A DNA stretch of 10,912 bases, taken from NCBI GenBank assembly GCA_000715855.1, contig KL571196.1:1-10912 (forward strand), in the 5' to 3' direction. The notes below the pieces were generated by a model that did no database searches, was not told where the DNA came from, and saw only the letters and a list, made by a program, of their open reading frames with translations. The stretch's first letter is position 1. Each line of letters begins with the position of its first letter. Both the position numbers and the translations under genes were made by a program. Below are positions 6,424 to 10,912 of the stretch, one piece after another. The stretch is from Actinoplanes liguriensis. Lineage in GTDB: Bacteria; Actinomycetota; Actinomycetes; Mycobacteriales; Micromonosporaceae.

Positions 6424-8394
6424 ATGCGCAAAGCACTCGCCGTCCTCTGCACCGCCGCACTGCTGTTCGCCACCCCCGGCGCAGCCGTCGCGGCACCCGC
6501 CGGCCCACCGCCCCGGCCCGCTCCCCCGGCCACGCCCAGTCCCGCGCTGACCGATCATCCGCTGACCGCGGCGCCCGGCCCGCTCGACAATCCGCTGAAG
6601 GGCTTCGCCCGGTTCTACTCGCCCGGCGAGAACCAGAACGCCGGCTATCCACGGTCGCTGACCTGGAGTTACTTCGGGCTGTCCGAGGTGATGACGAACG
6701 CCGGGAACTGCGGCTCCTACGACTGGTCGGTGCTGGACGACGCGCTGAACGAGATCGCCTCGTACGGCAACCAGGCCGCGGTCCGCTTCTACCTGGAATA
6801 CCCCGGCCGGCCCAGCGCCGTGCCGCACTGCCTCGACGGGCACGTCACCTACCGGGACGACGCGTACTGGGGAACCGTGTCGCCCGACTACGACAGCCCG
6901 TACCTGATCAGCGCCCTCACGAACTTCATCGCCGCGTTCGGCGCGCGATACGACGGCGACCCGCGTCTCGGCTTCATCCACCTGGGCCTGGTCGGGTTGT
7001 GGGGCGAGTGGCACACCTGGCCGTACGACACCGACACGGCCGACGGATACCCGAACTACATGCCCACCGACGCGCACGCGGCGCAGATCATCCAGGCCTA
7101 CGACACCGCGTTCGACAAGACAAAGGTGGAAATCCGCTACCCGGACTCGGCCGGCGGCGCGGCGAGCACCCGGGACGTCGGGTATCACGACGACTCGTTC
7201 TGCTACCGCGAAGGATCACCACTGGCCGGCGTCACCCTGCCGCAGTCGCTCGGCGGCGCCGATTACTCCCAGCTCCAGCGCGCGCTGACCATGGGCGTGG
7301 AGAACAAGTGGATCAAGGACTCGATGGGCGGGGAGGTCCGGCCGGAGATCCAGGGCTCGGCGTTCGCGTCCTGGCCGGGCGGCTCCGGGCAGGTCGACGA
7401 CATGAAAGCCTGCATCGAGCTGGAACACACCACCTGGAAGATCAACCAGGGCAGCCAGGGCTACTCGGCGTCGGATCCCAACGTGGCGGCGGCCGTCCGG
7501 CTGATGGGGTACGACTTCACGGCCACCCACGCGTACTTCCCGGACACCGCCTCCGGGAACGCGACGGTCGGCGTGACGCTGGTCAACAACGGGGTCGCGC
7601 CGTTCTACTACCCGTGGACCGTTTCGCTCGGGCTCAAGAACGCGGCCGGCACCGTGGTGAAGACGTGGGACACCTCGTGGGATCTGCGGACCGTGATGCC
7701 GCTGAAGATCCGCGCGTTCCCCGACTGGAACGCCGGGTCCTATCTGGACTTCGGCTATCCGCAGTACTTCCAGTCGAACGTCGATCTGGGCGGGGTCACG
7801 AACGGTTCCTATCAGCTCGTTCTCAAGGTCAAGAATCCATTGGAGGCGATCAGCCCGGCCGCCAAGAAGCTGCGATTCGGGAACGCGACGCAGAATGCCG
7901 ACGGGTGGCTGGGGCTGGGCGCGTTCACCGTCGGCAACGGTGGCGGTGTCGTCACGGGGCTGACGCTCGACGACTTCGACACCCTCTCGGGCGTCAACGA
8001 CCTGGGCAAATGGACCGGCGGGAACAGTTTCGTCAACGGCGGCGGAGCCGTCTCGGCGGGTGCGCTGACGCTGCGGTACAACAACAACGGCTGGTTCGGC
8101 AGTGATGTGAACACCGACGTCTCGGCGTACAAATATCTGGTCCTGCGGGTCAAGGGCGGAAGCGGCGGGGAACAGTCACACTTCCACCTCTCGCTGGGCG
8201 GCGCGACCAAGCGATTCGGCGATTACGTGCTGGACGGCGGCGGTCATCCGGCGATCACCACCGCCTACCAGGACATCAAGATTCCGATGGTCGCCAACGG
8301 GATCTCACGAAACAGTCCCGGGCAGTTGTCCATGGGATTCTGGTACGGCGGGAACAGCTCGATCAGCATCGACAGCGTGACGTTCACAAACTGA
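6424..8394 (+). CDS. Secreted DUF4832-like, glycosidase-like protein with C-terminal beta-sandwich domain
   Basis: 656 residues. Sec signal peptide at 1-23 (MRK, hydrophobic core, AVA before APAG), then a Pro-rich tether (about 24-52). The catalytic-like region starts with LDNPLKGFARFY (54-65) and includes AVRFYLEYPGRP (E125), FIHLGLVGLWGEWHTWP (E195) and GGEVRPEIQGSAF (E304, E308). These match my recollection of the DUF4874/DUF4832 architecture, a TIM-barrel-like fold followed by a beta-sandwich (about 365-505, TVGVTLVNNGVAPFYYPW). A Gly-rich hinge at 503-512 leads to a second beta-sandwich (514-656, starting LTLDDFDTL) that looks like a carbohydrate-binding module. E195 and E304/E308 are candidate acid/base and nucleophile, by analogy with clan GH-A. 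I know of no established substrate for this family. AAGGAAGG precedes the ATG. Divergence from the importer operon suggests it prepares or binds the glycan that is imported. Confidence 0.85.
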   Translation: MRKALAVLCTAALLFATPGAAVAAPAGPPPRPAPPATPSPALTDHPLTAAPGPLDNPLKGFARFYSPGENQNAGYPRSLTWSYFGLSEVMTNAGNCGSYDWSVLDDALNEIASYGNQAAVRFYLEYPGRPSAVPHCLDGHVTYRDDAYWGTVSPDYDSPYLISALTNFIAAFGARYDGDPRLGFIHLGLVGLWGEWHTWPYDTDTADGYPNYMPTDAHAAQIIQAYDTAFDKTKVEIRYPDSAGGAASTRDVGYHDDSFCYREGSPLAGVTLPQSLGGADYSQLQRALTMGVENKWIKDSMGGEVRPEIQGSAFASWPGGSGQVDDMKACIELEHTTWKINQGSQGYSASDPNVAAAVRLMGYDFTATHAYFPDTASGNATVGVTLVNNGVAPFYYPWTVSLGLKNAAGTVVKTWDTSWDLRTVMPLKIRAFPDWNAGSYLDFGYPQYFQSNVDLGGVTNGSYQLVLKVKNPLEAISPAAKKLRFGNATQNADGWLGLGAFTVGNGGGVVTGLTLDDFDTLSGVNDLGKWTGGNSFVNGGGAVSAGALTLRYNNNGWFGSDVNTDVSAYKYLVLRVKGGSGGEQSHFHLSLGGATKRFGDYVLDGGGHPAITTAYQDIKIPMVANGISRNSPGQLSMGFWYGGNSSISIDSVTFTN

Positions 8395-9613
8395 CGACGG
8401 CTCCGGTCAGCCTGGCTCGTTCCGCGGCCCACACGACGCGGTGCGAGGCCAGGCTGGTCGCCATGCCGGTCTCCATTTCACCGTTCCCCATGACCGCGTT
8501 CAGGAAGGCGTCGACCAATCCGCCGTCGCCGCCGTCATGCCCGTCCCCGCCCTCACCCGTGTCCATCTCGGACATTGTGCCCGTGCGGAAATCGGTCACC
8601 CGCAGGAACCGCCCGTCCCCCTCGACGCACCCGTGACTGCCGGACAACCGGGTCTGCCGCCGCTGCATCGGCGTGAAAGCGGTCATCGTGAACGTGGCAG
8701 TCATCCCGGACGCGTAGTGCATCGCCACCACCTGATGATCGACGACGTCGTTGTCACAGTCGTAGACACACCGTCCGTACGGCCCGTCCCGGAGCGCCAC
8801 CAGCACCGACTCCGGATCCCGGGCGGTGGTGACCGCGTCCAGCGGCCAGTCCTCCGCACGTTCGAGGCAGCCCAGATAGAGCCGCTTGGCGGAGTACGGA
8901 CACTCCCCCTCCACCGCGCAGTCCACGCACCGATCCGCCGCGCCGGCCGGCCGGTTCCCCTGATGAAAATGGGACAACCCGCCGAACGACGCCACCGACT
9001 GCGGCGTCTCGCCGAGCAGATACGTCAGCCAGTCCAGGTCATGACACGACTTGGTCAGGAGCATCGGCCCCGATTCCGCGACATTGCGCCAACTGCCGCG
9101 CACGAACGAATGCGCCTGATGCCACCAGCCGACCGGTTCGAGGTGCTGCACATTGACGAGCTGCCCGAGGACCCCCGACGAAATCACATTCTTGAAGGCT
9201 TTCGTGTACGGCGTGTAGCGCAGAACATGACACACCGCGCCGACCACCCCGGACCGCTCGACGGCCGTCGCGATCCGGCGCGACTCCTCCTCCGTCGGTG
9301 CCATCGGCTTCTCCAGGAGCAGGTGATACCCGAGCCCGGCGAGCGCCACCGCCGGGTCGGCGTGCCACCGGTCCTGGGTGGCGATCACCGCCGCGTCGGC
9401 GAGCCTCGGCAGCGCCGCGAGCTCCGTCCAGTCGGCGAAGACGGCGTCCGGTGACAGGCCGTGCTCCCGGGCGAAGGCCGCCCGCCGAGTCGGGTCCGGC
9501 TCAGCGACCGCGACCACCCGCCCACGCCCGCCGGCCGTGGCGAGCCGGGCGTACTGCTGACCGCGCAGCCCCGCACCGACCACGGCCACGGTGGCATACT
9601 TTGTAAACTCCAT
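8384..9613 (-). CDS. Gfo/Idh/MocA-family NAD(P)-dependent oxidoreductase with a cysteine cluster
   Basis: 409 residues from ATG 9613. The Rossmann domain is clear: VAVVGAGLRGQQYARLA (GxGxxG 13-18), E38 after VVAVAE favouring NAD, IATQDRWHADPA and LLLEKPMAPT (EKP 101-103). The C-terminal domain has SCHDLDWLTYLLG (190-201) with H191/D192 as likely catalytic residues. A cluster C229-x2-C232-x5-C238 plus C249, in CVDCAVEGECPYSAKR, could bind a metal. A Gly/Asp-rich loop lies at 352-365. It probably oxidises or epimerises a sugar or inositol; some relatives (GH109 and similar) are NAD-dependent glycosidases, a real alternative here. The longer frame upstream runs into the ROK gene and is rejected as an N-terminal extension. 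No Shine-Dalgarno is visible, and a CAATAT box ends four bases before the ATG, so the mRNA may be leaderless. It overlaps the preceding gene tail to tail by 11 bp. Confidence 0.88.
   Translation of the reverse strand: MEFTKYATVAVVGAGLRGQQYARLATAGGRGRVVAVAEPDPTRRAAFAREHGLSPDAVFADWTELAALPRLADAAVIATQDRWHADPAVALAGLGYHLLLEKPMAPTEEESRRIATAVERSGVVGAVCHVLRYTPYTKAFKNVISSGVLGQLVNVQHLEPVGWWHQAHSFVRGSWRNVAESGPMLLTKSCHDLDWLTYLLGETPQSVASFGGLSHFHQGNRPAGAADRCVDCAVEGECPYSAKRLYLGCLERAEDWPLDAVTTARDPESVLVALRDGPYGRCVYDCDNDVVDHQVVAMHYASGMTATFTMTAFTPMQRRQTRLSGSHGCVEGDGRFLRVTDFRTGTMSEMDTGEGGDGHDGGDGGLVDAFLNAVMGNGEMETGMATSLASHRVVWAAERARLTGAVVSL
9598..9608. promoter_or_regulatory. Candidate repressor site ACTTTGTNAAC, copy 2
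   Basis: ACTTTGTAAAC lies in codons 2-6 of the oxidoreductase gene, just beyond the divergent promoters shared with the ROK gene. It matches copy 1 (6375-6385) at 10 of 11 bases. A looser relative, GTTGACAGA, sits at 9659-9667 in opposite orientation at the ROK start. Autoregulation by the ROK protein is the simplest reading; a chance match cannot be excluded. Confidence 0.4.
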
Positions 9614-9615
9614 AG

Positions 9616-9648
9616 TAATATTGGCGGCCGAACACCATGAGACGTCAA
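9616..9648. promoter_or_regulatory. Divergent promoter region between the oxidoreductase and ROK genes
   Basis: Only 46 bp separate the two start codons. Rightward, TAATAT (9616-9621) is a good -10 box for the ROK gene, without a clear -35. Leftward, TTGACG (minus, 9648-9643) and CAATAT (9623-9618) are 19 bp apart and would place the start of transcription at or very near the oxidoreductase ATG. The two -10 boxes share AATAT. Confidence 0.4.
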
Positions 9649-9659
9649 GGGGCGAGAAG

Positions 9660-10829
9660 TTGACAGACCCGGCCATCACCGGCACCGACCTGTCGCGCCT
9701 GCGTGAGCTCAACTCATTGACGGTCGTCCGCGCCCTGCGCACCCAGCCCCCGGCCACCGTCACCGAGCTCGCCAAGATCACCGGCCTGTCCCGCCCGGCC
9801 GTCGACGTGATCGCCCAAGGCCTGGTCACCGACGGCTGGGCCACCGTGGTCGAGCCCGGCGCCACCAGCGTCGTCGGCCGCCCCGCCCGGCGCTACCGGT
9901 TCCGCGCCACCGCCGGGCACGTCATCGGCGTCGACGTCGGCGCGCACAAGATCCTGGCGCTGATCGCCGACCTGGACGGCAACGTCGTGCACACCGCCCG
10001 CCGCGCGGTCACCCCCGAAGCCGACCCCGACGAGCGCCTCGCCGCCCTCGACGAGATCCTGGCCACCAGCCTCGCCGAGGCCGGCATGACCCCGCCGGAC
10101 ATCTGGGCCGTCACCGTCGGCGTCACCGGCCCGGTCGACGCCACCGGCAAGACCACCCTGTTCACACCGCTGCCCGGCTGGCGCGCGGTCGACCTCCCGG
10201 CCCACCTCAGCGACGTGTTCACCTGCCCCATCCTGGTGGAGAACGACTGCAAGCTCGCCGCCCTCGCCGAGCGCTGGCAGGGCGCCGCCCAGGATGCGAA
10301 CGACATCGTCTACCTGCTCGCCGGCATGCGCAACGGCGCCGGCCTGATCATCGACGGCGTCCTGCGGCGCGGCTTCGGCGGCGCGGCCGGCGAGATCGGC
10401 GCGCTGCGGGCGGTCCGCTGGCTCTCCGCACCTTCCCACCTGCAGAAATGCCCCGGCGTCCCGCCCACCGTCAGCCCCGACGACGCGGCGGCCTGGGTCT
10501 TCAACGCCGCCCGCGAAGGCAACCGGGACGCCCGCACCGCCGTCAGCCGTTACGTCAAAGACCTGGCCGTCGGCACCGCGGCGCTGGTCCTGGCCCTCGA
10601 CCCACAGGTGGTCGTCTTCGGCGGCGGCTTCTCCCGCTCCGCCGACCTGGTCCTCGATCAGCTCAGCCGTGAGCTGCAGAAACTCTGCCTGCGCCTGCCC
10701 GAGGTCCGCGCCTCCAGCCTCGGCGCCGACTGTGTCGCGCTGGGCGCCCTCCGGCTCGCCCTCGACGAGGTCGACCAGCGCCTGTTCACCCTGGGCCTGA
10801 GCGCCCCGGTAGCCCCGCTCCGCACCTGA
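9660..10829 (+). CDS. ROK-family transcriptional repressor lacking the usual zinc motif
   Basis: 389 residues from TTG 9660. That start is chosen because AAGGGG (9647-9652) lies 7 nt upstream; an in-frame ATG at 9591 would overlap the divergent gene and add 23 residues not typical of the family. Winged helix at about 18-80 (NSLTVVRALRTQPPATVTEL, LSRPAVDVIAQGLVTDGW, GRPARRYRF), then the sugar-kinase-like ROK domain: VIGVDVGAHK (92-97), VTGPVD, VENDCKLAALAE (D196), GMRNGAGLIIDG and GGAAGEIG (240-247). The CxCGxxGCxE zinc motif is absent: after GEIGAL come only H260 and C264 in SHLQKCPGV. The family usually binds a sugar or sugar phosphate that releases the repressor from DNA. Its position beside the oxidoreductase and near the galactoside operon makes it the probable local repressor. 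D196 keeps the kinase-like base, but the N-terminal helix-turn-helix argues for regulation. Confidence 0.92.
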   Translation: MTDPAITGTDLSRLRELNSLTVVRALRTQPPATVTELAKITGLSRPAVDVIAQGLVTDGWATVVEPGATSVVGRPARRYRFRATAGHVIGVDVGAHKILALIADLDGNVVHTARRAVTPEADPDERLAALDEILATSLAEAGMTPPDIWAVTVGVTGPVDATGKTTLFTPLPGWRAVDLPAHLSDVFTCPILVENDCKLAALAERWQGAAQDANDIVYLLAGMRNGAGLIIDGVLRRGFGGAAGEIGALRAVRWLSAPSHLQKCPGVPPTVSPDDAAAWVFNAAREGNRDARTAVSRYVKDLAVGTAALVLALDPQVVVFGGGFSRSADLVLDQLSRELQKLCLRLPEVRASSLGADCVALGALRLALDEVDQRLFTLGLSAPVAPLRT

Positions 10830-10832
10830 CCC

Positions 10833-10882
10833 GCTGGCCCTCACGGCTCAATCCAGCCCCGGATCGAACCACCAGTGCCAGC
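10833..10882 (+). repeat. Dispersed 50-bp repeat, copy 3, with terminal inverted repeats
   Basis: Begins GCTGGCCCT (10833-10841) and ends AGTGCCAGC (10874-10882); the ends are inverse complements at 8 of 9 positions. Same length and orientation as copy 2, starting three bases after the ROK stop codon. With copies 1 and 2 it flanks the whole sugar locus as direct repeats. It may act as a 3'-end hairpin, although no T-tract follows. Confidence 0.75.
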
Positions 10883-10895
10883 CGGAGACGAGCGC

Positions 10896-10912
10896 CTGTC
10901 TCTTATACACAT
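10896..10912 (-). other. Terminal Nextera/Tn5 adapter sequence (not genomic)
   Basis: The last 17 bases, CTGTCTCTTATACACAT, are the reverse complement of the Tn5 mosaic end as used in tagmentation libraries, running off the contig end. Genuine sequence ends at about 10895. Confidence 0.95.

Noticed and set aside
9614..9865. N-terminal extension of the oxidoreductase frame up to an ATG at 9865
   Set aside because: It would run through the ROK promoter and helix-turn-helix coding region, and the Rossmann motif begins eight residues after the ATG at 9613.
914..10895. A natural Tn5/IS50 composite transposon bounded by inverted mosaic ends
   Set aside because: There is no transposase or IS50 sequence, no 9-bp target duplication beside the ends, and one match lies exactly at the contig end. 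This is library adapter.

Overview
High-GC sequence (most codons end in G or C, near-consensus Shine-Dalgarno sites, an AfsR/SARP-type regulator, a ROK repressor) that reads as chromosomal DNA of an actinomycete. The protein styles fit Actinoplanes or other Micromonosporaceae, but genus is inference only.

Layout. Positions 1-1360 (minus) hold the N-terminal 453 residues of an AfsR/SARP-like regulator that runs off the left edge. A 235-bp gap (1361-1595) carries a promoter-like dyad and two copies of a short dispersed repeat. From 6281 down to 1596 (minus) lies a tight four-gene operon, in transcription order: MalF-type permease, MalG-type permease, sugar-binding lipoprotein, and cytoplasmic GH36 alpha-galactosidase. 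Divergent from it is a secreted DUF4832-like, glycosidase-like protein with a C-terminal beta-sandwich (6424-8394, plus). It meets tail to tail, with an 11-bp overlap, a Gfo/Idh/MocA-family protein (8384-9613, minus). That gene is divergent from a ROK-family repressor (9660-10829, plus). A third copy of the dispersed repeat follows.

Reading of the locus: an extracellular polysaccharide- or glycoside-acting enzyme releases or binds an alpha-galactoside-containing glycan. The ABC importer takes up the oligosaccharide, its ATPase being encoded elsewhere. The cytoplasmic alpha-galactosidase cleaves it, the Gfo/Idh protein oxidises or otherwise modifies a sugar, and the ROK protein represses the set. 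An 11-bp motif, ACTTTGTNAAC, occurs once at each of the two divergent promoter regions and is the best candidate ROK operator.

Quality warning. The last 17 bases are the Tn5/Nextera mosaic-end adapter. A 15-base piece of the same mosaic end, facing the other way, lies in frame inside the AfsR-like gene (899-913). The right end of the window is therefore library adapter, and the AfsR-like gene may contain an assembly error.
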